The notes: generated from the letters alone by a model not told the origin. 60,189 bases of DNA from Actinomadura sp. KC06 (GCF_004348735.1 NZ_SMKT01000039.1:1-60189), one strand, 5' to 3'. Shown: positions 24,469 to 32,494, counted from the first letter of the stretch. Translations and numbers: made by a program.

Positions 24469-25430
24469 CAGGCGTTCTCCGTGACGCGGGCGGGCTCCGT
24501 GGCGCGGGAGGCGATGCCGCCGAACGCCCAGGGCGGGGCGGGCGTCCCGTCCGGCGTCAGGATCAGCGGCGCGTTCTCCGGGACGGCGCAGGGCAGCAGC
24601 CGGTTGAGCCGCCCGCCGCGGCACGCCTCCCGGAAGGCGTCGTGATGGCGGCTGCGGTACGCCGTGGCCAGGTGCGCGAACACCGGATCGAGGGGGCGCC
24701 AGGCGCCTTCTTCCCAGACCTCGCACCAGGCGTGGTCGTTGCCGATCGGGCCCAGGAAGTAGCCGCGCCGCAGGCGGGCCTCGTAACCGAGCGCGTTGAG
24801 CCGTTCGGCGAGGACGGCCCCGGCGACCACGCAGTCGGCGACGCCGAGCCGCCAGGCGCGGGCGGGGTCGCCGCGCAGCCGCTCCCCGATCGCCTGGTAG
24901 ACGACGTCGCCGTCGGTCAGAGCGGCGAGCACGGTGTCGAACTCCGCCCCGATCCGCGGATCCTGGACGCGGTGGGGCGCTCCGGTGATCCGCGCGACGA
25001 TCTGGTAGCCGTCCGCCCGGTAGCCGGTCGCGGCGGGGTCGAGCCCGTCCCGGACGAGGTACTCGACGCCGTCGGCGGCGGGGTCGGGCACCGCGAACCG
25101 CAGCGGCGCGCGGCGGCCGGGGAGCGGCCGGGCCGCGACGCTCCAGGTGATCGGCGTGTGCCAGCCGTCCGGGTCACCGGCGGCGAAACGCATCAGCAGC
25201 CGCTGGGCCAGCTCCGGCACCGTCGCCCCTCCGCCCTGGCGCAGCGCCGCGTTGACGACGTCGCCGTAGTCGAAGAGCATGCCGCGCTCGGGGTCCAGGC
25301 GGTGCTGGAGCCCGGCGACCGCCAGTTCCGCCGCGCCCGCGGGCTCGGTCCGGAGCAGCTCGGCGGCCTCGTCGAGCGTCGTGTCGAAGACCGCCAGGTC
25401 GCTGGGGGTCTGCAGGAAGGGGAGCCTCAT
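24468..25430 (-). CDS. Transglutaminase-like superfamily protein
   Basis: 320 residues from ATG 25430 (ATGA overlap with the ACP2 stop). The papain-fold triad is visible as Cys200 (GVADCVVAGAVLAERLNALG), His233 (NDHAWCEVW) and Asp248 (RPLDPVF), the order and spacing of bacterial transglutaminase-core proteins. The N-terminal ~180 residues contain a helical segment and a beta-rich part without a name I can give. Transglutaminase-like enzymes make or hydrolyse amides. Directly beside an ACP and its ligase, this one might transfer the ACP2-bound acyl group to an amine or hydrazine. That is inference. Confidence 0.82.
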   Translation of the reverse strand: MRLPFLQTPSDLAVFDTTLDEAAELLRTEPAGAAELAVAGLQHRLDPERGMLFDYGDVVNAALRQGGGATVPELAQRLLMRFAAGDPDGWHTPITWSVAARPLPGRRAPLRFAVPDPAADGVEYLVRDGLDPAATGYRADGYQIVARITGAPHRVQDPRIGAEFDTVLAALTDGDVVYQAIGERLRGDPARAWRLGVADCVVAGAVLAERLNALGYEARLRRGYFLGPIGNDHAWCEVWEEGAWRPLDPVFAHLATAYRSRHHDAFREACRGGRLNRLLPCAVPENAPLILTPDGTPAPPWAFGGIASRATEPARVTENA

Positions 25431-25666
25431 CGCAGGTCCACCAGGACTCCGGCCAGCTCCCGCGCGGTGACCGCCTCGAAGGCGACGTCGTCGGGGATGG
25501 TCATCTCCAGGGCGTCCTCGATGTCCACGACGACCTGCAGCATCACGACCGACTCCATGGACGGCAGGTCGCGCAGCGGCTCATCGGGATCGATGGTCGA
25601 CGCGTCCAGGTTCAGGCGCTTCGCCAGCGCCTCCAGGACGGTCTGCTGTACATCCGCCGCGTTCAT
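25427..25666 (-). CDS. Acyl carrier protein 2
   Basis: 79 residues from ATG 25666 (ATGA overlap with the ligase stop). Typical acidic four-helix carrier: VQQTVLEALAKRLNLDASTI, loop, then the modification site LPSMESVVMLQVVVDIEDAL with Ser39, and the final helix AFEAVTARELAGVLVDL. It is sandwiched between a FAAL-like ligase and a transglutaminase-like gene, all overlapping, so these three probably form one loading/transfer module. It differs clearly from ACP1, which suggests that two separate acids are carried. Confidence 0.9.
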   Translation of the reverse strand: MNAADVQQTVLEALAKRLNLDASTIDPDEPLRDLPSMESVVMLQVVVDIEDALEMTIPDDVAFEAVTARELAGVLVDLR

Positions 25667-27312
25667 CGTGCCGTTCCCCCGTCGTCCGTGACCTGTGCGT
25701 GGTTCGTGACCTGCGCGTGGTTCGTGACCTGCGCGTAGAGCTCCCTGGCCGCATGCCGGCGCACCTTGCCCGAGGTGGTGTGCGGGATCGTCCGCGGCTC
25801 CACCGGATAGACCCGGGCCACCCCCGGCCCGGTCTCGGCCGTGACGGCGTGTTCCAGTTCCGCGGCGAGCGCGGCCGCCGCCTCGCCCTCCAGCGGCGTC
25901 TCGACCAGGACGGCGAGCCGCTCGGCGGCGTCCTCGGTCACCTGCATGGCCGCGCAGCGCCTGACCCCGGCCCCCGAAGCGCGCCGGACGATCTCCTCGA
26001 CGTCCTCGGCGTAATAGTTGCGGCCGTTCACGATCGCCATGTCCTTGAGCCGGCCGGTGACGTACAGCCGGCCGTCCAGAAGGAAGCCGAGGTCGCCGGT
26101 GCGGAGCCAGCCGTCGCCGGTGAACGGCTGGCGGTCGTCCGGCAGGTTGAGGTAGCCGCCCATGACCGCGGGGCCGCGCACCTGGATCTCCCCGACGCGG
26201 CCATCGCCGGCCGCGTCGATCCGCAGCTCGATTCCCGGAGCGGCGCCGCCGTGCGCGACGAGGCTCCGCGCCGCCGCGTCCGACTCGGGCACCGGCTCGA
26301 CCTTGTCGCCGGGGCCCAGCCGGAACCGGTCCACCGGCAGCGCCTCCGGCTCGGCGCCGACCTCCGGCCAGGCGACGAGCAGGGTGGCCTCGGCCATGCC
26401 GTAGCACGGGTGCATGGCCTCCGCGCGGTAGCCGGCCGGAACGAACGTCCTGGTGAACCTGTCGATGGTGCGCTTGTGCACCGGCTCGGCGCCGTTGAAG
26501 GTCAGCCGCAGCCGGGACAGGTCGAGGCCCTCGGGGAGCCCGTCCTCGACCGAGTCCGCGATCAGGTCGTAGGCGAAGTTCGGCATCGGGATCGCGGTGG
26601 TCGGCGAGGCGGCGCAGCTCTCCAGCCAGGCCCGGGTCCGGCGAGCGAAGCCGGTGGTCGGCCAGAGGCAGACGGGGTTGCCCTTGGAGAAGGCGCTCAG
26701 CATGGCGAATAGGCCCATGTCGTGGAAGAGCGGTAGCCACAGGCCCATGCAGTCGTCCGGCCTCAGCCGCATTCCCTCGGTGATCGAGGCCAGACCCGCG
26801 GCGACGTTGCCGGCGGTCAGCGCGACGCCCTTGGGCTGGGACGTGCTTCCGGACGTGTACTGGATGATCGCGAAGTCGTCGCCGGTCTCCTCCACCGGGC
26901 CCGGCCGGTCGGGCGGACGGGTGACGTCCACGACCTCGACGCCCGGCGGCATCGCTTTGGCGAGATGAGGAATGAGGCGGCGAATCGAATCATCGACGAG
27001 AAGCGTGCCGATGCCCGCGTCGTCGACGATCCGCCGCACGTGCTTCAGATAGGACTGCACTCCGCCGAATGCGATGGGAAGCGCGATGGGAACCGCCGCC
27101 GTCCGGGCCCGGAAGCAGGCGAACAACCCGCGCACCCAGGGCTCGCCGTTCGCCATGATGAGGCCGGCCCGCCCCCGTCCGCCGATGAGCGACGCGGTGC
27201 GTTCCGCGTCGTCCAGCAGCCGCGCCATGGGTATCGTACGGTCTTCAAAAGGCAGATGAAGTGCGGCGCGCGGACCCGTGGCCGCACCGAATAAGCCCCA
27301 CAATGAACTCAC
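25663..27312 (-). CDS. FAAL-like AMP ligase 2
   Basis: 549 residues from GTG 27312, with AAGGGGG eight bases upstream. Adenylation blocks: IIQYTSGSTSQPKGVALT, LWLPLFHDMGLFA and PCYGMAEATLLVAW as in fatty acyl-AMP ligases, then TGDLGFLLDGRLYVTGRLKDM and NGRNYYAEDVEEIVRRA, and IPHTTSGKVRRHAARELY with the catalytic lysine. FAALs pass acyl-AMP to a carrier protein, here surely ACP2, whose gene follows with an ATGA overlap. The C-terminus ends in a short repeated sequence (see the repeat at 25688). The acid activated is unknown and need not be a long fatty acid. Confidence 0.9.
   Translation of the reverse strand: MSSLWGLFGAATGPRAALHLPFEDRTIPMARLLDDAERTASLIGGRGRAGLIMANGEPWVRGLFACFRARTAAVPIALPIAFGGVQSYLKHVRRIVDDAGIGTLLVDDSIRRLIPHLAKAMPPGVEVVDVTRPPDRPGPVEETGDDFAIIQYTSGSTSQPKGVALTAGNVAAGLASITEGMRLRPDDCMGLWLPLFHDMGLFAMLSAFSKGNPVCLWPTTGFARRTRAWLESCAASPTTAIPMPNFAYDLIADSVEDGLPEGLDLSRLRLTFNGAEPVHKRTIDRFTRTFVPAGYRAEAMHPCYGMAEATLLVAWPEVGAEPEALPVDRFRLGPGDKVEPVPESDAAARSLVAHGGAAPGIELRIDAAGDGRVGEIQVRGPAVMGGYLNLPDDRQPFTGDGWLRTGDLGFLLDGRLYVTGRLKDMAIVNGRNYYAEDVEEIVRRASGAGVRRCAAMQVTEDAAERLAVLVETPLEGEAAAALAAELEHAVTAETGPGVARVYPVEPRTIPHTTSGKVRRHAARELYAQVTNHAQVTNHAQVTDDGGTAR
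25688..25736. repeat. 18-bp tandem repeat in the ligase 2 tail
   Basis: Two copies and a partial third of GTGACCTGCGCGTGGTTC (25688-25705, 25706-25723, 25724-25736; one mismatch). It encodes AQVTNH units after the end of the conserved ligase fold. Slippage expansion of a non-essential tail is the simple explanation. Confidence 0.85.
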
Positions 27313-27392
27313 GAAATTCCCCCTTCTCTGGTTCGCAGGTCGTCGCCGTTCAAGAAATGGACGCGCCTCCACCCCCGTGGTCGCTCACCTCG

Positions 27393-28826
27393 TCACTGGA
27401 CAGCGGAAACCTCGGTCTCCGCCTGTCTGCCGCTCCGGACGGGAAGCCGGAAGGCCAGACCGGAAAGCGCGGCCACCGCGCCGGACACCGCGGTGAAAAG
27501 GAAGATGTACCGGAACGCTCTGACCTCGCCGCCGGCGGTGGCGGTGGCGATGATCGCGAGCCCGGCCACCCCGAACGCGCCGCCCACCTGGCGGATCGCG
27601 TTGTGCAGGCCGGTGCCGGTCGCGAAGCGGATCGGCGGGACGGCCACCGCGGCCGTGGTGTTGAGGCCGGTCAGGGCCAGGCCGAGGCCCGTCCCGCCGA
27701 GCAGCCCCGTGCCGAGCCACAGCGGCAGGAAGTCGGGCCGCTCGCTGAGCGCCAGCCACAGCCAGACGCCGTTGGCGGCGAAGAGCGCCATGCCGAGGCT
27801 GATCGCGGCCCGCTGCCGTTCCCGGCTGCGCAGGCGCCCGACGGCGATCGCGGCGACCGCGGCGGCGAGCGCGCCGGGCGTGATCGCCAGCCCGGTGCGC
27901 AGGACGGAGTAGTCCCAGACCGTCGCCAGGAACAGCGGCGTGGCCAGCAGCCAGGCGAACATTCCGGCGGCGGTGGGGAACGCGATCAGGTTCGCCAGGG
28001 AGAAGTCACGGCTCCGCCAGAGATCGAACTCGACCACCGGCGCGCGGTGGGTGCGCGAGCGGAGCAGCGCCGCCGCCAGGAGCACCGGGCCGGCCAGCAC
28101 GCTCAGCAGCGTCCGGCCATCGGCCCAGCCCCAGGTCTCGCCGTGCGCCAGGCCCATGACCAGGGCCGCCACACCCGCGGCGAGCATCGCGGTGCCGAGC
28201 AGGTCGGGCAGCCGGTGGGTCCGCGGCTGGTCCGGGCTGAGCACCCGCACCGCGCACCAGGCCATCGCCAGCGCGAGCGGCACGTTCACGAGGAACACCG
28301 ACCGCCAGCCGACCGCCTCGATCAGCAGGCTTCCGGCCACCGGGCCCGCGGCGGCGGCCAGCGAGCCGGACGCCCCCCACAGGCCGAGCGCCCGCGCCCT
28401 GCGTTCGGCGGGCGTCTCGTGGAGGAGGATCGCCAGTGCCGCCGGGATCATCGCGCCCGCGCAGCCTCCCTGGACGGCGCGGGCGACGATCAGGGTGAGG
28501 AGGTCGGGCGCCAGCGCGCACACCCCCGAGGCCAGCGCGAAGCCGGCCGTCGAGACGGCGTACTGGCGGCGCCGTCCGACCACGTCCGACAGCCGGCCGG
28601 CGGGCACGAGCCAGGCCGCGAACAGGATGGCGTACGCCGTGATCGACCACGACAGGTCCGCCACCCCGGCGTCCGGGTAACTGTCCTGCAATTGCGGAAA
28701 GGCAACGTTAACAACTGTCGTATCGAGATAGGCCAGAAATACAGCTCCGCAGGCCAGCAACAGCACGGTTCTCGGATGACTGATCGGCGGACGCGCGGCC
28801 AAGGAACGCTCCTCTGACTCCGGCAC
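27393..28826 (-). CDS. DHA2-type MFS drug/proton antiporter
   Basis: 477 residues and about 14 hydrophobic segments. Motif C-like LDTTVVNVAFPQL in helix 1, motif A GRLSDVVGRRRQ after helix 2, ARAVQGGCAGAMIPAALAIL, and GPVAGSLLIEAVGWRSVFLVNVPLAL, as in EmrB/QacA transporters. It is the first gene of the 20-gene minus-strand set, 80 bases before ligase 2. It most likely exports the product and gives self-protection. The GTG at 28826 is the only start near the family N-terminus and has a weak ribosome binding site. Confidence 0.9.
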   Translation of the reverse strand: MPESEERSLAARPPISHPRTVLLLACGAVFLAYLDTTVVNVAFPQLQDSYPDAGVADLSWSITAYAILFAAWLVPAGRLSDVVGRRRQYAVSTAGFALASGVCALAPDLLTLIVARAVQGGCAGAMIPAALAILLHETPAERRARALGLWGASGSLAAAAGPVAGSLLIEAVGWRSVFLVNVPLALAMAWCAVRVLSPDQPRTHRLPDLLGTAMLAAGVAALVMGLAHGETWGWADGRTLLSVLAGPVLLAAALLRSRTHRAPVVEFDLWRSRDFSLANLIAFPTAAGMFAWLLATPLFLATVWDYSVLRTGLAITPGALAAAVAAIAVGRLRSRERQRAAISLGMALFAANGVWLWLALSERPDFLPLWLGTGLLGGTGLGLALTGLNTTAAVAVPPIRFATGTGLHNAIRQVGGAFGVAGLAIIATATAGGEVRAFRYIFLFTAVSGAVAALSGLAFRLPVRSGRQAETEVSAVQ

Positions 28827-28956
28827 AGGACGCAGGCTAACCGATGGACTGGCGAGTGAAGTTCATATTTACCGGTTCCGGATCGCGCGATATGGACCGC
28901 TACATGTGCCATGACCTGTACATTTACAGATGATCACAGTTCAGCATTTGACGACA

Positions 28957-28974
28957 TTGACCGGATGTGGTCAA
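28957..28974. promoter_or_regulatory. Dyad TTGACC-N6-GGTCAA upstream of the cluster
   Basis: A perfect 6-bp inverted repeat with a 6-base spacer lies 131 bases before the MFS start, in the 281-base, AT-richer gap (28827-29107) that must contain the promoter of the hydrazine cluster. TTGACC can also serve as a -35 element on either strand. It is a candidate operator for a cluster regulator. No other gene is seen in this gap. Confidence 0.4.
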
Positions 28975-29107
28975 CACCATTCCATTGACGACGGTGCCGG
29001 AGTGTCGCGGGTCCATGCGTGCGGCCAGGCTCCGTTCACGGGTACGCCGAAATAACCGCCACCCGACCTAGCGCATGGCAGTCCCGGCGGTATGAGTTCT
29101 AAATCAG

Positions 29108-29929
29108 CTATGTGCGCGACAAGTCGGCGGTGGCCAGGTCGTTCACCTCTTCGTAGCCGGGAATGCCGTCCCCGATCCGCGCACCGTCACGGACGGCTTC
29201 GGCGGCGCTGACACCGGCGGCGATCGCCGCCCGGAACAGCAGCGACCCCGTGCTGATCCGCCGGACACCGAGCGCGGCCAGCTCACCGACCGCGAGCCCG
29301 TTCGGCAGGAACAGCACGTTCACCGGGACGTCGACCGCGGCGACCACCGCGGCGATGTCCTCCTTCGCGGCGATCTTCGGGACGAAGACGCCGTCGGCGC
29401 CGGCGCCCTCGTACATCCGGACCCGCGCGAGCGCTTCGTCCAGAGCCGCGGGGAGCCCGAGCCAGAACGCGTCCGTCCGCGCGTTCACGAATAGTTCCGG
29501 CACGCGCCCCTTGATCGCCTCGATCGACTCGCACAGCACCGCGGGGTCGGCGAGCGCACGGCCGGGACGTCCGTCCTCGATGTTGATCCCGGCGATCCCC
29601 AGCCCGGCGAGCCGCGCGGCCAGGTCCGCCGCCTCGGCGGGCGCGCCGAATCCGGCCTCGATGTCGACGGTGACCGGGCACGGCAGCCGCGCCAGGCTCC
29701 CGGCCAGGGCCATCGTCTCGCCGAGCGTGGCCGCCTCCGCGTCCGGCTTGCCCGCCGCCGCGGCCACGCCGAGGCTGGTGGTGCCGATCGCCGGGAAACC
29801 GGCGGCGACCAGCGCCGCCGCCGAGGCGAAGTCCCACGCGTTCGGCAGCACGAGCGGCTCTGGGCCCTGGTGCAGTGCCCGGAACAGGGCGGCGACGCCG
29901 TCCGCCCGTCCCTCCGATCGGTAGCTCAT
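29108..29929 (-). CDS. Isocitrate lyase/PEP mutase family protein
   Basis: 273 residues with the (beta/alpha)8 signatures of the PEP mutase/isocitrate lyase superfamily: LVLPNAWDFASAAALVAAGF, PVTVDIEAGFG, GIAGINIEDG, LFVNARTDAFW and GADGVFVPKI. The catalytic acid and metal-binding residues (DxE in VDIEAG, the ED of INIEDG) are present; the isocitrate lyase KKCGH motif is not. Likely reactions are C-C lyase or hydrolase steps on oxaloacetate- or methylisocitrate-like acids. It is divergent from the ArsR gene at 29994 and is probably its target. Confidence 0.88.
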   Translation of the reverse strand: MSYRSEGRADGVAALFRALHQGPEPLVLPNAWDFASAAALVAAGFPAIGTTSLGVAAAAGKPDAEAATLGETMALAGSLARLPCPVTVDIEAGFGAPAEAADLAARLAGLGIAGINIEDGRPGRALADPAVLCESIEAIKGRVPELFVNARTDAFWLGLPAALDEALARVRMYEGAGADGVFVPKIAAKEDIAAVVAAVDVPVNVLFLPNGLAVGELAALGVRRISTGSLLFRAAIAAGVSAAEAVRDGARIGDGIPGYEEVNDLATADLSRT

Positions 29930-29943
29930 GCTCGGAGACTAAC

Positions 29944-29970
29944 GGCGGGAACGTTCGGTGCCCGCCGAAC
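29944..29970. promoter_or_regulatory. Overlapping dyads in the PEP mutase/ArsR divergent promoter
   Basis: Two interlocking inverted repeats lie in the 64-base gap: GGCGGG (29944-29949) with CCCGCC (29961-29966), and GTTCGG (29953-29958) with CCGAAC (29965-29970). They sit 24-50 bases before the ArsR ATG and just upstream of the divergent start at 29929, an ideal place for an autoregulatory operator. Confidence 0.5.
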
Positions 29971-29993
29971 CTTCGCGGGGCCATGATGGAACC

Positions 29994-30746
29994 ATGTCCA
30001 TCTCGGTGGCCAAACTCCTGGCCGACGACACCAGAGCGGCCATCTGCCTGGCCCTGCTCGACGGACGGGCGTGGACGGCGGGCGAGCTGGCGCAGCACGT
30101 CGGGGTGGCCCGCTCGACGGCCACCGAGCATCTGACCTCGCTGGTCGAAGGCGGGCTGCTCAGCCAGGAGCGGCAGGGCAGGCACCGGTACGTCCGGCTG
30201 GCGGGCGCCCCGGCGGCGGAGCTGATCGAGAACCTGATCGCCTTCTCACCGCGTCCCGAAGCGAGACAGAACTCGCTGCGCGGCCACCGGGTGGCGAAGG
30301 CCATGGCCTTCGCCCGCACTTGCTACGACCATCTCGCCGGCACCCTCGGCGTCGCCATCAGCGACCGTCTGGTCGCCCTCGGCGTGCTCAGCGAGGACGA
30401 CCTGATCCTCAGCGACAAGGGGCGAGCCTGGTTCGCCGAGCTGCTCGGCTCGGAACTGGTGTCACGGACGCGGCGACCGCTCGCCCGTCCCTGCCTGGAC
30501 TGGACGGAGCGCCGCCCCCACCTGGCGGGCGTCGCAGGGCAGGAGCTGCTCTGTCATCTCACCGACCAGGAATGGCTGACCCGATACGGCCCGACTAGGG
30601 CGCTGCGGGTCACGGTGACCGGCAAGAGAGCCCTCGAAGACCTCTTCGACCTCAAGCTGGCCCTGCAGCCGGCAAACCTTGCCAGTCAGGGCGCCGCTCG
30701 GCCAGTCGTCTTCGGTCAAGATACGGACGGCGCTGCCGGTGCCTGA
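29994..30746 (+). CDS. ArsR-family winged-helix regulator
   Basis: 250 residues from ATG 29994, taken over the upstream ATG because the HTH begins there: SVAKLLADDTRAAICLALLDG, then WTAGELAQHVGVARSTATEHL and LVEGGLLSQERQGRHRYVRL, an ArsR winged helix. After ~90 residues the protein continues with an alpha-helical C-terminal domain (AKAMAFARTCYDHLAGTLGV) common in long ArsR proteins. No metal-binding cysteine pair is seen. It is divergent from the PEP mutase-like gene and may repress it. Confidence 0.85.
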   Translation: MSISVAKLLADDTRAAICLALLDGRAWTAGELAQHVGVARSTATEHLTSLVEGGLLSQERQGRHRYVRLAGAPAAELIENLIAFSPRPEARQNSLRGHRVAKAMAFARTCYDHLAGTLGVAISDRLVALGVLSEDDLILSDKGRAWFAELLGSELVSRTRRPLARPCLDWTERRPHLAGVAGQELLCHLTDQEWLTRYGPTRALRVTVTGKRALEDLFDLKLALQPANLASQGAARPVVFGQDTDGAAGA

Positions 30747-30860
30747 ATCAAAGCGACGGCCACCGTGAGACACGAACACCTTCACCGAGCAGGAGTCTCT
30801 GGCGCCCTGCACCCAACGATCTTGTAGATCCATCACCGGCGAGTTTCAGCACGTCAGCTG

Positions 30861-30948
30861 CTATCGGCCTTCGCGACCGAGGAGCTGGCGGGCCATGACC
30901 ATGCGCTGGATCTGGTTGGTGCCCTCGTAGATCTGGGTGATCTTCGAG
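30861..30948 (-). pseudogene. C-terminal tail of an acyl-CoA dehydrogenase
   Basis: Read on the minus strand, this is KITQIYEGTNQIQRMVMARQ followed by LLGREGR and a TAG, the canonical C-terminus of an acyl-CoA dehydrogenase (IYEGTNQIQR contains the FAD-contact region). Nothing of the preceding ~350 residues is present. Instead, the tail of another dehydrogenase begins on the opposite strand. Confidence 0.8.
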
Positions 30949-30967
30949 GGCACCAACCAGATCCAGC
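30905..30967. repeat. 23-bp perfect inverted repeat formed by the two dehydrogenase tails
   Basis: Arms 30905-30927 and 30945-30967 are exact reverse complements, with a 17-base spacer. They encode the conserved EGTNQIQ stretch on each strand. This is the signature of a rearrangement at a short conserved sequence. Confidence 0.9.
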
Positions 30968-30999
30968 GCCTGGTGATCTCCCGCCACCTCGCCCGATGA
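30937..30999 (+). pseudogene. C-terminal tail of a second acyl-CoA dehydrogenase
   Basis: Read on the plus strand, this is IFEGTNQIQRLVISRHLAR followed by TGA (30997-30999), again a dehydrogenase C-terminus but a different paralogue. Together with the minus-strand tail it gives two gene ends joined head to head with their bodies missing. Confidence 0.8.
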
Positions 31000-31456
31000 G
31001 CAGTCCGCCTACCTGGGGTTTCTCAGCCCTCCGCAGAGCCATCCCCGTTCTGGGTACGGTTTCACCCGCGTCCGATACGCCTTCGTTCGCTTGATCGTCT
31101 CCCTCTGCTCTCCCAGACGGCTCCCAACCGCCCCACGGGGACGTCGGCGGTGACCGCCATCCAGGAGATCGAACGCGCCGCCAACCAGCTCCGAACGCTC
31201 GAATGACTCATCAACCAGCCAATCAGGCGGCTAGCGCTCCAAGTCTGGTTCACCGACGAGGACGACGGCCTCGTCGGTACACCGGCGGACCTGTCCACCC
31301 GCCAGAGCCCGCACCGCATTCGAAGCTTGCCTATGGCACCTCCGACTGGAGCCCAACCAGGCCCTTGAGATTGGTGAGCTCGCATAATCGGCAAGCGCGT
31401 ATTCCTGGATGCGGGAGGCTGCTGATCACAGTGTGTGGTCGCCGAGGGCAGCGGTT
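31000..31456. other. Degenerate stretch without an intact gene
   Basis: Short plus-strand pieces read AVTAIQEIERAANQLRTLE then a stop, and in the same frame LALQVWFTDEDDGLVGTPAD. They look like a decayed ORF but match no family I can name. The minus strand has an open frame with an unconvincing Ser/Arg-rich translation. Nothing else is seen. Confidence 0.3.
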
Positions 31457-32062
31457 TCAGGCTTTCTCAGCGTTGCGGCTGTGGGCGCGCCCCGTCCCGG
31501 GTGCCGCTGAACGGCAGACCGGGTGGTGCCCAAAAGCTGCCGGCTGGTGGTCCAAAGAGGTCTGATCAATCGGAGCAGGCTCGACCAGAGCGCCGGATTC
31601 GTAGCGTTCGAGTCGGCGGAGGATCTCGGCGTGGTCGTGCATCGGGAAACAAACGTGCAGCAGTCGCAGGCCGAAGTCCGACTCACGGGTCTGATCCAGC
31701 ACTGCGGCATCGAACGGTCGGCTCGACACTTCCCAGGAATCGGGTGCCGCCCAATGAACCATCCGTACGTAAAAGGCATCTCGGGGGCCGGCCTTCGCGA
31801 TCGCGGTCAGGAACGCAAGTCCGCTGTCCAAGGGGAAGTCGATGAACGCCCAACCTTTGCGTGATGCAACGTATGCGGCCATATGCGGAAGCCGGTCTGC
31901 CCACCCCGCATTGCTCTCCCCGGCATCCTGGCAACTGGTCAGCGTCTCGAACCCATTGCGCCACAGCGCCTCCACGACCGGCGCCAACGCCTCATCGATC
32001 TCCGCACACCTGTGGTCTACCCGTACCATGCGGGTCGGATGAATATTGTTCGAGTCAGCCAT
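31457..32062 (-). CDS. Hypothetical protein, fused in frame to a transposase remnant
   Basis: About 200 residues from ATG 32062. The N-terminus TRMVRVDHRCAEIDEALAPV is followed by EALWRNGFETLTSCQDAGE and GWAFIDFPLDSGLAFLTAIA, the look of actinobacterial hypothetical proteins that start with a paired-helix region and a single conserved Cys-Gln-Asp. No catalytic motif is recognised. The same frame continues upstream without a stop into the ISKra4 transposase fragment, so the original upstream region has been replaced. The last ~30 residues (PAAFGHHPVCRSAAPGTG) are low in quality and may not be native. Confidence 0.5.
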   Translation of the reverse strand: MADSNNIHPTRMVRVDHRCAEIDEALAPVVEALWRNGFETLTSCQDAGESNAGWADRLPHMAAYVASRKGWAFIDFPLDSGLAFLTAIAKAGPRDAFYVRMVHWAAPDSWEVSSRPFDAAVLDQTRESDFGLRLLHVCFPMHDHAEILRRLERYESGALVEPAPIDQTSLDHQPAAFGHHPVCRSAAPGTGRAHSRNAEKA

Positions 32063-32149
32063 CCGAGCCAGGATACCGCCGGTCTGTGCCGATAAATCCA
32101 CGAAATAATCAGTATCCAGGATCGAGGCCATTGCACCTCGGGTGATCAA

Positions 32150-32480
32150 GCCGATCAATCCGTGAGGCCGCATTTGCCCTTGTCGGAACCCGGGGTGGAC
32201 GCGTTGGTGTTCACGTTCGACGTGATGACGCCAGCAGGCATCCAGGTCGCCGCCTGCGATCAGGATGCGCAGGTTCAGCACGGCTTCGGCTCCGGTCAAG
32301 CCCCAGCGGGCACCGGTAATGTCGAGGCGGTCGCCCACGATGTACCGGACGGCTCCCTCGATGACCCCCGTGGCGATTGGCCAGCCCTGTTCGAGGGCTT
32401 GGTCGTAGTGCAGGTGGTCAGTGTTGTTGGTCAGGTAGCGGATGGCCGCATCCAACGCCGGGGCGGCGGCGAGCAGGAAG
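32150..32480 (-). mobile_element. Remnant of an ISKra4-type transposase (C-terminus)
   Basis: About 105 residues: AAIRYLTNNTDHLHYDQALE, GWPIATGVIEGAVRYIVGDR, LDITGARWGLTGAEAVLNLR, and a final EHQRVHPGF. These are the conserved C-terminal blocks of ISKra4/IS1202-like DDE transposases (GVIEGA is diagnostic). The N-terminal two thirds and both terminal inverted repeats are not seen. The fragment runs in frame into PCMT-like sequence upstream and into the hypothetical gene downstream. Confidence 0.8.
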
Positions 32481-32494
32481 CACGGGGACCTCGG

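Noticed and set aside
6725..28826. Triacsin- or cremeomycin-like use of nitrite
   Set aside because: No CreE-like aspartate N-monooxygenase or CreD-like lyase is encoded; the only flavin N-monooxygenase is the lysine type.
30905..30967. Intrinsic terminator
   Set aside because: The perfect palindrome is fully explained by two homologous coding tails in opposite orientation.
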